Below are positions 25,439 to 32,483 of a DNA stretch of 64,000 nt, piece by piece. Both the position numbers and the translations under genes were made by a program. The notes beneath the pieces are model-generated. The model was not told the DNA's origin, made no database searches, and worked only from the letters and a program-made list of their open reading frames with translations. Position 1 is the stretch's first letter. Each line of letters opens with the position of its first letter. This DNA comes from Sorangium cellulosum So0157-2. GTDB taxonomy: Bacteria > Myxococcota_A > Polyangia > Polyangiales > Polyangiaceae. The stretch lies in the NCBI RefSeq assembly GCF_000418325.1, contig NC_021658.1:1302001-1366000 (forward strand), written 5' to 3'.

Positions 25439-25984
25439 ATGAACGAGATCGCATCCATCCTGCTCGCCGTTTACGCCGCCGTCGGCGCGATCGACGGGAT
25501 CTATCTTCATCTCTGGAAATACCGCCTCTTCGCCCATGAGGCCTCGCGTCGCGAGCACCACCTTCACACGATCCACGCGGCGCTCTTCGCCGTCGTCATC
25601 GGCACGCTCTACCTCGCTCCGAGCGCCGGTCTCCTCCTCTGGGCCGGCGTGGGCGCCTTCGCTGCCTCCTTCGTCGTCGTCATCCTCGACGTGCTCGAGG
25701 AGCGGCGCTCCCGCGAGGACCTCGGTGGGCTCACGCCGCGTGAATACGCGCTCCACGCGGGTCTGATCGCGCTCTACTCCGCCTCGGTCGCGCTCGTCCT
25801 CGCCGCCCGCCCTGCCTCGGCTTGGTCGCTCGATGCGCCCGTCCTCCTCGACACCGCGCTCCCGGCGCTCATGCACACCATCGCGCTCAACCTGCTCCCG
25901 GGCGCGGCGCTCACGGCGCTCGTGCACGTCGTGCTCGGGCTGCGCCCCATCGCGCTCCGCTTCGCACGGCCGGATCTCGCCTGA
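25439..25984 (+). CDS. Small integral membrane protein of the ars cluster
   Basis: A 181-residue protein with about five hydrophobic segments (MNEIASILLAVYAAVGAIDG; ALFAVVIGTLYLAP; LLLWAGVGAFAASFVVVILDVL; ALHAGLIALYSASVALVLAA; and a C-terminal hydrophobic helix). It has a His-rich loop, DGIYLHLWKYRLFAHEASRREHHLHTIHAALF, that could bind a metal. There are no Cys residues, so it is not an obvious thiol-based metalloid transporter. The family is not recognised. Position between sigZ and arsR on the same strand suggests it belongs to the arsM-sigZ transcript. A role in membrane stress or transport is only inferred from context. Confidence 0.75.
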   Translation: MNEIASILLAVYAAVGAIDGIYLHLWKYRLFAHEASRREHHLHTIHAALFAVVIGTLYLAPSAGLLLWAGVGAFAASFVVVILDVLEERRSREDLGGLTPREYALHAGLIALYSASVALVLAARPASAWSLDAPVLLDTALPALMHTIALNLLPGAALTALVHVVLGLRPIALRFARPDLA

Positions 25985-26065
25985 GGCCCGCAGCGCCGGG
26001 CAGTCCCTCCCTCGACGCGACGCCCGAGCGCCTCACGGCGAGGACCAGGGCGTGAAATCCGCGGG

Positions 26066-26094
26066 TTGACAGAGAGAGCATCACCGCCTATCGT
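26066..26094 (+). promoter_or_regulatory. Sigma-70-type promoter of arsR
   Basis: TTGACA (26066-26071) is followed after 17 bp by TATCGT (26089-26094). The -10 element overlaps the inverted repeat at 26090-26105. Transcription would begin around 26101, about three bases before the arsR ATG, so the message would be nearly leaderless. Confidence 0.65.
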
Positions 26095-26105
26095 AACTTT
26101 ACGAT
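26090..26105 (+). promoter_or_regulatory. Putative ArsR operator 1
   Basis: ATCGTAACTTTACGAT is a perfect inverted repeat (seven-base arms, two-base centre). It overlaps the -10 element and the first bases of arsR. ArsR dimers usually bind such repeats across the promoter and leave when As(III) binds. A second repeat with the same ATCGT-N6-ACGAT frame occurs at 26473. Confidence 0.7.
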
Positions 26106-26451
26106 GAAGACGACGCCGGAGGCGACCGACCGCTGCTGTCCGCCTGCACGCGAGCAGGTAGACCTGCGGCCGATCGAGGGCGACGAGGCCGACGAGGAGC
26201 TGGCCAGCCTGTCGAAGGCGCTCGGACACCCGGCGCGCGTGAAGATCGTCCGTATCCTGATCCGAAAGAACGCCTGCGTCTGCGGTGACATCGTGGACGA
26301 GCTCCCACTGGCCCAGTCGACGGTCTCGCAGCACCTGAAGGTGCTCAAGGAGGCCGGCCTCATCCGCGGCGACGTCGATGGTCCCCGCGTCTGTTATTGT
26401 ATCGAGCCTCGGGCGCTCCGGCGTCTGAAGGCCCTCGTCGGGGGGCTCTGA
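26104..26451 (+). CDS. arsR: ArsR-family arsenic-responsive repressor
   Basis: A 115-residue winged-helix repressor. The recognition region reads [22 protein letters not shown] and the wing [14 protein letters not shown]. Candidate As(III) ligands include the Cys-x-Cys of [11 protein letters not shown], placed as in the classical ArsR ELCVCDL motif, plus an N-terminal CC (DRCCPP) and CYC in the wing. The ATG at 26104 overlaps the inverted-repeat operator and lies only a few bases after the expected transcription start. The gene is followed by a second operator-like repeat and arsD. It probably controls both itself and the arsD-arsA2-aqp-arsC set. Confidence 0.93.
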   Translation: MKTTPEATDRCCPPAREQVDLRPIEGDEADEELASLSKALGHPARVKIVRILIRKNACVCGDIVDELPLAQSTVSQHLKVLKEAGLIRGDVDGPRVCYCIEPRALRRLKALVGGL

Positions 26452-26472
26452 AGGCCGTCGTACGTTCATCCT

Positions 26473-26488
26473 ATCGTCTATCGACGAT
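26473..26488 (+). promoter_or_regulatory. Putative ArsR operator 2, upstream of arsD
   Basis: ATCGTCTATCGACGAT is an inverted repeat with six-base arms around TATC. It shares ATCGT-N6-ACGAT and its 16-bp length with the repeat at arsR. It lies 18 bp before the arsD start and directly before its ribosome site, so a separate ArsR-controlled promoter for arsD is likely. Confidence 0.6.
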
Positions 26489-26506
26489 TGCCGAAAGGAA
26501 GTTCCC

Positions 26507-26896
26507 ATGTCTGTGATCATCCGCGTGTTCGACCCCGCGATGTGCTGTTCCACTGGCGTCTGCGGACCGAGCGTCGATCCCGAGCTGGCCCGCTTCGCCG
26601 CCGACGTAGACTGGCTTCAGAAGCAGGGCGTCACCGTCGAGCGCTACAACCTGTCTCAGCAGCCGTCCGCGTTCGCCGGGACGCCTGCCGTGAAGGAGGC
26701 GCTCGCGCGCGGGACCGAGGTGCTCCCGCTCGTGCTGGTCGGTGACCGCATCGCCGTCGAGGGGGCGTACCCGTCGCGGGAGACGCTTGCCGCGCTCGCC
26801 GGCGTCGTCGTGAAGAAGCTGGAGACGGCGCCCGCCGCGTCGAGCGGCTGCTGCGGACCGGCCGCCTCCGCCAAGTCGAAGACCAGCTGCTGCTGA
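26507..26896 (+). CDS. arsD: ArsD arsenite metallochaperone
   Basis: A 129-residue ArsD. The As(III)-transfer Cys are C13, C14 and C19 in DPAMCCSTGVCGP, matching the C12-C13-C18 of the classical protein. Additional vicinal Cys pairs occur at the C-terminus (SSGCCGPA and TSCC). The thioredoxin-like fold is seen in VDWLQKQGVTVERYNL and VLPLVLVGDRIAVEGAYPSR. ArsD hands As(III) to ArsA and increases its affinity. A ribosome site AAAGGAAG precedes ATG 26507. Only three bases separate its stop from arsA2, which supports ArsD-ArsA coupling. Confidence 0.95.
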   Translation: MSVIIRVFDPAMCCSTGVCGPSVDPELARFAADVDWLQKQGVTVERYNLSQQPSAFAGTPAVKEALARGTEVLPLVLVGDRIAVEGAYPSRETLAALAGVVVKKLETAPAASSGCCGPAASAKSKTSCC

Positions 26897-26899
26897 TCG

Positions 26900-28702
26900 A
26901 TGGAGACCGCGATGCACTTCCTCGAGCGCGCTCCGCGAAACCTCTTCTTCACGGGCAAGGGCGGCGTCGGAAAGACGAGCGTCGCCTGCGCGACCGCGGT
27001 GGAGCTCGCGGGGCGTGGGCGACGCGTGCTGCTCGTCAGCACGGATCCGGCCTCGAACCTCGATGAGGTGCTCGAGACGAAGCTCGGAGCCGAGCCCCGT
27101 TCCATCGCCGGCGCGCCAGGGCTGTTCGCGCTCAACATCGATCCGGAGGCGGCGGCGCACGCGTACCGCGAGCGCATGGTCGGGCCCTACCGCGGGGTGC
27201 TCCCCGACGCTGCCGTCCGCAGCATCGAGGAGCAGCTCTCGGGCGCGTGCACCGTCGAGATCGCTGCGTTCGACGAGTTCTCGAAGCTGCTCGGCGACGA
27301 GCGCGCGACCGCCGACTTCGACCACGTCGTGTTCGACACCGCGCCCACGGGGCACACGCTGCGGCTCCTCGAGCTGCCGGCCGCGTGGACTGGGTTCCTC
27401 GAGTCGAACGTGGGCGGCACGTCCTGCCTCGGACCGCTCGCGGGCCTGAAGGCGCAGCAGGCGCTCTACGACGGGTCGCGCAAGGCCCTCGTCGATGGGA
27501 CGCGCACCGCGCTCGTGCTCGTCTCACGCGCCGAGCGGCCTTCGCTCAGCGAGGCCGAGCGCACGCGCGGTGAGCTCGCGGCCCTCGGCATCGAACGACA
27601 GGAGCTGGTCATCAACGGCATTTTCCGTGCGCAGGACACCCGGGACGCCGTCGCCGTGGGCATGCAGCGTCGAGGCGAGGAGGCGCTCGCCGAGATGCCT
27701 GCGGGCCTCCGTACGCTGGCGCGCACCGAGGTGCCGCTGCTCCCGTTCGGGCTTGTCGGCATGGCCGCGTTGCGGAGGCTGTTCGGTGAGCGAACGCCGA
27801 GCGCAGTCGAATCGGCTATGCCTTCCGTGCCCGCAGTGTCGATTCCTCCGCTCGCCCAGCTCGTGCCGTCGCTCGAAGCAGGTGGGCGCGGCGTCATCAT
27901 GACGATGGGCAAGGGTGGCGTCGGCAAGACGACCGTCGCGGTGAACATCGCCGTCGAGCTCGCCCGCCGCGGACACAAGGTTCACCTGACGACGACGGAC
28001 CCCGCCGCGCACGTCGCTGAGGCGCTCGGAGCAGCCGTCGACGGGATTCGGGTGAGCCGCATCGACCCGGTCCTCGAGACGCGCTCGTATTCCGATGAGG
28101 TCATGCGCACGGCGGGAGCCAGCCTGGACGCCGCGGGGCGTGCGTTGCTCGAGGAGGATCTCCGGAGCCCGTGCACCGAGGAGATCGCCGTCTTCCGCGC
28201 GTTCGCGCGCGTCGTCGACGAGGGCGAGCGCGGCTTCGTCGTGATCGACACCGCCCCGACGGGGCACACGCTCTTGCTGCTCGACGCGGCCGAATCGTAC
28301 CACCGCGAAGTGCTGCGCACCTCCGGCGCCGCGCCGGAGGAGGTGCGCCGGCTCCTGCCGCGCCTGCGCGACGCCGCGTTCACGAGGATTCTCCTCGTCA
28401 CGCTGCCCGAGGCGACGCCCGTGCACGAGGCCGCGGCCCTGCAGCGCGACCTATTGCGGGCGGAGATTCGTCCGTTCGCCTGGGTCGTCAACCAGAGCCT
28501 CGTCCCGCTGAGCGTCACGGACCCCGTCCTCGCTCGACGGCGCGCCAACGAAGCGCACTTCCATGCCGAGGTTTGCGACCTCGCCTCACGGGTTGCGCTG
28601 GTGCCGTGGGCTCTCCCGCAGGCGCAGGCAAGGCTCGACCTCCTTACCGCGGCCGGATTGGCCGCTTGCCGGGGCGGCATCCTGTCGCCCCGTGCGGAGT
28701 AG
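26900..28702 (+). CDS. arsA: ArsA arsenite-stimulated ATPase, second copy
   Basis: A 600-residue ArsA with two GKGGVGKT P-loops (near residues 19-26 and about 335-342) and two DTAPTGHTL signatures. The three metalloid-binding Cys are retained: GACTVEIAAFDEF, GTSCLGP and LRSPCTEEIAVF. It is a clear paralogue of the product of 21807-23597, but the two differ across their whole length, so this is not a recent duplication. It starts three bases after arsD (ATG 26900; an ATG at 26912 is an alternative). The partner membrane pump is not in the window, so it may work with an ArsB/Acr3 encoded elsewhere. Confidence 0.95.
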   Translation: METAMHFLERAPRNLFFTGKGGVGKTSVACATAVELAGRGRRVLLVSTDPASNLDEVLETKLGAEPRSIAGAPGLFALNIDPEAAAHAYRERMVGPYRGVLPDAAVRSIEEQLSGACTVEIAAFDEFSKLLGDERATADFDHVVFDTAPTGHTLRLLELPAAWTGFLESNVGGTSCLGPLAGLKAQQALYDGSRKALVDGTRTALVLVSRAERPSLSEAERTRGELAALGIERQELVINGIFRAQDTRDAVAVGMQRRGEEALAEMPAGLRTLARTEVPLLPFGLVGMAALRRLFGERTPSAVESAMPSVPAVSIPPLAQLVPSLEAGGRGVIMTMGKGGVGKTTVAVNIAVELARRGHKVHLTTTDPAAHVAEALGAAVDGIRVSRIDPVLETRSYSDEVMRTAGASLDAAGRALLEEDLRSPCTEEIAVFRAFARVVDEGERGFVVIDTAPTGHTLLLLDAAESYHREVLRTSGAAPEEVRRLLPRLRDAAFTRILLVTLPEATPVHEAAALQRDLLRAEIRPFAWVVNQSLVPLSVTDPVLARRRANEAHFHAEVCDLASRVALVPWALPQAQARLDLLTAAGLAACRGGILSPRAE

Positions 28703-28890
28703 GCGATGAGCGTACGCTCCCGCGTTCGCGTGATCGCCGCCACCCGCGCTTGCTGACTGACAAGGGCGATGCTGAACCGGAGTGCCGGGTAGCCTCACGG
28801 AGTACCTGCGGGAGGACTGCTGCTGCACGGCAAGGCGAGCTGCTGTTCTTTTACCCATCTGCTTCGATCTTTCTGGAAAGAACGTACGCG

Positions 28891-29079
28891 ATGAATGATC
28901 TCAAGCCTCACATATCACTCGACGAGGATCCCGACGGCAACTCGTGGAAGATGTTCGTGGTCCACGGCGACGCGGCCATGATGAGGAGCCAGCCCGCGAT
29001 GCCCTCGAAGAGCGATGCTGCCTGCTGCGCGCCTGGGTGCTGCGTCTGGTCCAGGCTCAACGATGCCGCCGCGCGCTGA
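28891..29079 (+). CDS. 62-aa Cys-rich small protein in ars operon
   Basis: ATG 28891 opens a 62-residue protein, missed easily because it is short. It has an acidic/hydrophilic front (DEDPDGNSWKMFVVHGDAA), several Met residues and a Cys cluster near the end, SDAACCAPGCCVWSRL, with two vicinal Cys pairs. Vicinal pairs are a typical As(III)-binding arrangement, and the same CCAP wording appears in ArsM of this cluster. The aquaporin gene begins inside it at 29063, a 17-bp overlap, so it is read as part of the operon. It could be a metalloid chaperone or sensor; that is inferred from context and Cys content. No known family is recognised. Confidence 0.6.
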   Translation: MNDLKPHISLDEDPDGNSWKMFVVHGDAAMMRSQPAMPSKSDAACCAPGCCVWSRLNDAAAR

Positions 29080-29782
29080 CCTCACCCGCAGGGCCGTCGC
29101 CGAGGCGCTCGGGACGGCTTTGCTGCTCGCGACCGTGGTCGGGTCCGGGATCATGGCCGAGCGCCTTGCCGGCGGGAACGTCGCGATCGCCCTGCTCGCG
29201 AACACGATCGCGACGGGGGCCGCGCTGGTCGCGCTCATCCTGACCTTCGGGGCCATCTCCGGCGCGCACTTCAACCCCGCCGTGACGCTCGCCGACGCAA
29301 GCCAGGGCGGGCTCCCCTGGCGAGAGGTGCCCGCGTACATCCTGGCCCAGGTCGCCGGCGCCTTCGCGGGCGTCGCCGTGGCGCACGTCATGTTCGGCGA
29401 GGCCCTCTTCTCGGCGTCGCAGCACGAGCGCGCTGGCCTCGCCCAGCTGGTGAGCGAGTTCGTCGCGACCTTCGGGTTGCTCGCCGTCATCTGGGGGGGC
29501 GTCCGGAGGCGAGCCGAGGCCGTTCCTTTCGCCGTCGGCGCGTACATCACGGCCGCCTACTGGTTCACCTCGTCCACCTCGTTCGCGAACCCGGCCGTCA
29601 CACTTGCTAGGGCCGCGAGCGATACGTTCGCCGGCATCCGGCCGGCCGACGCGCCCGGGTTCATCGTTGCACAACTTGCAGGAGCAGCGGCGGCAACGCT
29701 GGCATTCCGCTGGCTCGTTCCCGCCCTGCCCAAAGTCGCCGATCGCGTCGTCGATCGCGCGGTTCCGGAGGATGTTCCATGA
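29063..29782 (+). CDS. aqpS: Aquaglyceroporin-type channel (AqpS-like)
   Basis: A 239-residue MIP-family channel with six hydrophobic segments and two half-helix signatures, HFNPAVTLADASQGG and FANPAVTLARAASDTFAGI. In Sinorhizobium meliloti an AqpS encoded with arsC replaces the ArsB pump: arsenate is reduced inside and As(III) leaves down its gradient. The same logic fits here, since two arsenate reductases follow directly and no pump gene is present. ATG 29063 overlaps the preceding small gene; the stop overlaps the arsC1 start (ATGA). The symbol is by analogy of context and fold. Confidence 0.88.
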   Translation: MPPRADLTRRAVAEALGTALLLATVVGSGIMAERLAGGNVAIALLANTIATGAALVALILTFGAISGAHFNPAVTLADASQGGLPWREVPAYILAQVAGAFAGVAVAHVMFGEALFSASQHERAGLAQLVSEFVATFGLLAVIWGGVRRRAEAVPFAVGAYITAAYWFTSSTSFANPAVTLARAASDTFAGIRPADAPGFIVAQLAGAAAATLAFRWLVPALPKVADRVVDRAVPEDVP

Positions 29783-30207
29783 AAACCGTGCTCTTCGCCT
29801 GCGTTCACAACGCGGGCCGCTCCCAGATGGCTGCGGCTTGGTTCAACGCTCTATCCGACCCTTCCAAGGCGCGCGCCATCTCGGCTGGTACCGAGCCGGG
29901 CCCGCGCGTCCATCCGGAAGTGCTTACCGCGATGGCGGAGGAGGGGATTGACCTCTCGGCCGTGAAGCCTCAGCGGCTCACGGATGAGCTGGCGAGCCAG
30001 GTGACGCTGCTCGTCACCATGGGATGCGGGGAGGTGTGTCCCGTGATTCCAGGGCTTCACCGTGAAGACTGGCCTCTGGAAGATCCCAAGGGCAAGCCGG
30101 TGGAGCGCGTGCGGGAGATCCGCGACGAGGTCCGCTCGCGCGTGGCCGAGCTCGTCTCGCGCGAGGGGTGGGCCGCTGCTCGGATCAACGAGGATAGCCG
30201 ACCATGA
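29779..30207 (+). CDS. arsC: Arsenate reductase, low-molecular-weight phosphatase type, first copy
   Basis: A 142-residue LMW protein-tyrosine-phosphatase-like arsenate reductase that converts As(V) to As(III). The nucleophilic loop is C8-VHNAGRS with the CX5R pattern; the shuttle Cys are probably in TMGCGEVCP. The EDWPLEDPKGKP segment holds the catalytic Asp-Pro. Reducing power may come from thioredoxin or a low-molecular-weight thiol. It overlaps the channel gene by ATGA and the next arsC by ATGA, so the three are tightly coupled. Confidence 0.93.
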   Translation: MKTVLFACVHNAGRSQMAAAWFNALSDPSKARAISAGTEPGPRVHPEVLTAMAEEGIDLSAVKPQRLTDELASQVTLLVTMGCGEVCPVIPGLHREDWPLEDPKGKPVERVREIRDEVRSRVAELVSREGWAAARINEDSRP

Positions 30208-30710
30208 GCCTCGAACCGGTTCGCGTCCTGTTCCTCTGCACCGGCAACTCGTGCAGGAGCCAGATGGCTGAAGGCTTGGCGCGTTGGGCCGGTGGGAGTG
30301 GACCCGTCGACAGCTACAGCGAGGTGACTGAGGCCGTGTCTCGTCTCGGTAGACGTGGCAGCCGTAGACGCGTCGAGAGCTACAGCGCTGGATCCCTTCC
30401 GCGGTCGGTGCACCCGCTCGCCGTCCGCGTGATGGCCGATATCGGGATCGACATCTCGATGCAGCGGAGCAAGCCTCTCGATGAGTTCATGGAGCAGCGG
30501 TTCGACTTCGTGATCACGGTCTGCGATCGCGCTAGGGAGAGCTGCCCGACGCTGCCCACCCATCGCGAGCAGATTCACTGGAGCGTGAAGGATCCAGCAG
30601 AAGCCACGGGGACCGAAGCTGAAGTGAGGAAGGCGTTCGAGCGCGCGCGTGATGAGCTGCAACATCGAATCCGGCTGTGGATGCTGTCGCACCGGATCAG
30701 TGGTCGCTAG
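30204..30710 (+). CDS. arsC: Arsenate reductase, low-molecular-weight phosphatase type, second copy
   Basis: A 168-residue relative with nucleophilic loop LFLCTGNSCRSQMAEGL, Cys pair in VITVCDRARESCPTLP and the SVKDPAEATG Asp loop, matching thioredoxin-coupled ArsC. It is only distantly similar to the preceding gene. Between MAEGLARWAG and VESYSAGSLP it carries about 22 extra residues compared with usual ArsC, framed by near-identical 16-base copies (30306-30321 and 30372-30387), so an in-frame insertion or duplication has happened close to the active site. Whether it is still active is uncertain. Start ATG 30204 overlaps the previous stop. Confidence 0.88.
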   Translation: MSLEPVRVLFLCTGNSCRSQMAEGLARWAGGSGPVDSYSEVTEAVSRLGRRGSRRRVESYSAGSLPRSVHPLAVRVMADIGIDISMQRSKPLDEFMEQRFDFVITVCDRARESCPTLPTHREQIHWSVKDPAEATGTEAEVRKAFERARDELQHRIRLWMLSHRISGR

Positions 30711-30963
30711 CCCGGTGGTGGAGCTGGGCGGCAAGGGAACGGACTTCGAGCGCTTCGTGCGTGGCCTCGCACAGTTGATCGGTGCGATGGCCTCGGTTCG
30801 CCTCCTAATGTCCACGGGGCGAGGTGAGGCCGGACCCGGCGCGAACAACAGTCTGGGGCCGTGGCTCAAGGAAGGGTCACCGCGACTCCCGGTCTGAAGT
30901 GTTGCCAGGGTTCCGCTCGTATAGCCGAAGTCCATGCGTCGCGGATACAGCGCGCCGAAGCGC

Positions 30964-31078
30964 CGCGAGCCGCGCTCCACCATCTCCAGCACCGTCTCCG
31001 GCAGCGCCTCGGCGCCCCCCTCGAGGACCGCCCGGATCGGCTCCTCGAGGTAGAACGCGTTGCCCTCGGCCTGTGCCA
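30964..31078 (-). pseudogene. Relic of a kinase-associated AAA ATPase
   Basis: The minus strand reads AEGNAFYLEEPIRAVLEGG then AEALPETVLEMVE, which matches the conserved ATPase segment of the large protein at 13215-17101 (DGNGFYLEELIRAAAEGRGE, ALPETVVAMVQ). Only about 38 codons remain. It is joined directly to the methyltransferase fragment on the other strand. Its parent is a related but different gene, since the DNA identity with the copy at 15.3 kb is only about 75 percent by eye. Confidence 0.7.
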
Positions 31079-31431
31079 CCATCCGATGCTGTGGGCGCTC
31101 GCCGATCCGCGCCCGGACGGCCTCCTCGTCGTGGAGTATCCTTACTTCAAGGTCGAGGGTGGGACGCTGTTCCACGAGAAGCAGACCTACGTTTCCCACG
31201 AGGGAGAGCTCGCCGCGCCGGACAGCATCAGCTTCAACCACGGCCTCGGCGAGATCGTCACCGCGCTCTTCGCGGCGAACCTGCGGTTGACCGCGCTCAC
31301 CGAGCACGATTCGGTCCCCTGGAACCCGCTCGGAGACGGGATGGTGCAAGACGAGCGCGGCGAATGGCGGCTCCGCGAGAGGCCGGAGCGGCTGGCCGCG
31401 AGCTACACCTTGCAAGCCGTGAAGGGCTGAG
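31079..31431 (+). pseudogene. Headless 3' fragment of the methyltransferase gene (right direct repeat)
   Basis: This reproduces the last 117 codons and stop of the methyltransferase at 20460-21290, with about five mismatches in 353 bp. The SAM-binding motifs are absent, so it cannot be functional. It lies in the same orientation as the intact gene, and the pair encloses the ars island. The slight divergence means the duplication is not brand new. Confidence 0.93.
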
Positions 31432-31733
31432 CCAGCGAAGCGCGCCGGCGCTCGAGCCATCGAGGCGCGCCGGCGCTGCGCGCTCGCCGCCAGGCACCCG
31501 GCGAGCGCCGCGCCGAGAGCGGTCCCGGTGCGCGCCACGAGCGGCGCTGGTGATCTCGGACACACGCCCGTGCGCCCGGCGCCGGGAGCCGGCCGGGACC
31601 ACCAGGGCGAAGGCGCCATGTCGTTGTGCCGTATCGGCTCAATTCGCGCCGCCTTCACGCACCTGGTCCGCCGGCCGACAGCGGCCTTCGCCGCCGATCG
31701 CCGCGTGGCACATCCGCTGCTCCGCGAGCCGGC

Positions 31734-32465
31734 ATGGCCATCGACGCTCCGGCAACCATCGCTCCCGGGCTGCGCGAACGCAGCCTCGAACCCGTGTGTG
31801 GGGCCCCTGCGCGAAAGCTCCGCCGCGAGATCACCTCCTTCATCGCCCTCGCCGCGGCGCTCCTCCTCATGGCGCGGGTGGTCCAGCGGACGGTGACCCC
31901 CGGGCTGCCCCCCGCCCAGCACATGGCCTATTCCTGGGGGCTTCTGCTCGCCCTCCTCGTTCCGGTCGCGTGGTACGTGCGCCGCCAGTCGCTGCCGCTC
32001 TCGCGGATGGGCGTGACCACGGCCGGCCTGCGCAGCAGCCTGGCGGAGTCGCTGGCCGTCGCGCTCGCCCTCGCGGCCGCCTGCTTCGCGCTGCGGCTCG
32101 GCGCGTGGACGCGCGGCGAGCCCCTCGTCACCTGGGGATCGATCGCCGACTACGACGCGACCTCGCGGGCGCTCTTCTTCGCCCTCTACGCGCCCCACTG
32201 CCTGCTCCAGGAGTTCGTGGCGCGCGGCGTGATCCAGACCTCCCTGGAGCGCTTCCTGCCCCGGTCCGGCCGGGCCGTCCCGCTCGCGCTCACCTCGGCC
32301 TTCTTCGGTGTCTACCACCTCCACGTCTCGCTTGGATTCGCCTTCCTCACGTTCGCCATCGGCATGCTCTTCGGCGCGCTCTACGCGCGGCACCGCACCC
32401 TCGCCGGGGTGACCCTCGCGCACGCCGCCCTGGGCCTCGCGAGCGTCGCCGTCGGCCTGAACTGA
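31734..32465 (+). CDS. CPBP-family (Rce1-like) membrane protein
   Basis: A 243-residue protein with about six hydrophobic segments. It shows the CPBP/ABI layout: motif 1 LLQEFVARGVIQT, motif 2 SAFFGVYHLHVSLGF and motif 3 AGVTLAHAALGLASV. In active intramembrane proteases motif 1 is EExxxR; here the first Glu is Gln. The third-motif HxxxN ends in Gly instead of Asn/Asp. Thus activity is doubtful. The radical SAM gene starts 18 bp after its stop, so the two are an operon. ATG 31734 is the first start that gives a sensible N-terminus. A deleted remnant of this gene precedes the second radical SAM copy at 61103. Confidence 0.8.
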   Translation: MAIDAPATIAPGLRERSLEPVCGAPARKLRREITSFIALAAALLLMARVVQRTVTPGLPPAQHMAYSWGLLLALLVPVAWYVRRQSLPLSRMGVTTAGLRSSLAESLAVALALAAACFALRLGAWTRGEPLVTWGSIADYDATSRALFFALYAPHCLLQEFVARGVIQTSLERFLPRSGRAVPLALTSAFFGVYHLHVSLGFAFLTFAIGMLFGALYARHRTLAGVTLAHAALGLASVAVGLN

Positions 32466-32483
32466 ACCAGGAGCCCACCCTCG

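Larger units (their letters stand above)
30711..31733. other. Scar region at the right edge of the ars island
   Basis: About 1 kb without an intact gene. It begins with roughly 250 bp that matched nothing I recognise, then a minus-strand ATPase relic, then a methyltransferase 3' fragment, then about 300 bp containing a short repeated motif (GCGCGCCGGCGCT at 31440 and 31468) before the next gene. The stacking of gene fragments in opposite directions indicates repeated rearrangement. Confidence 0.7.
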
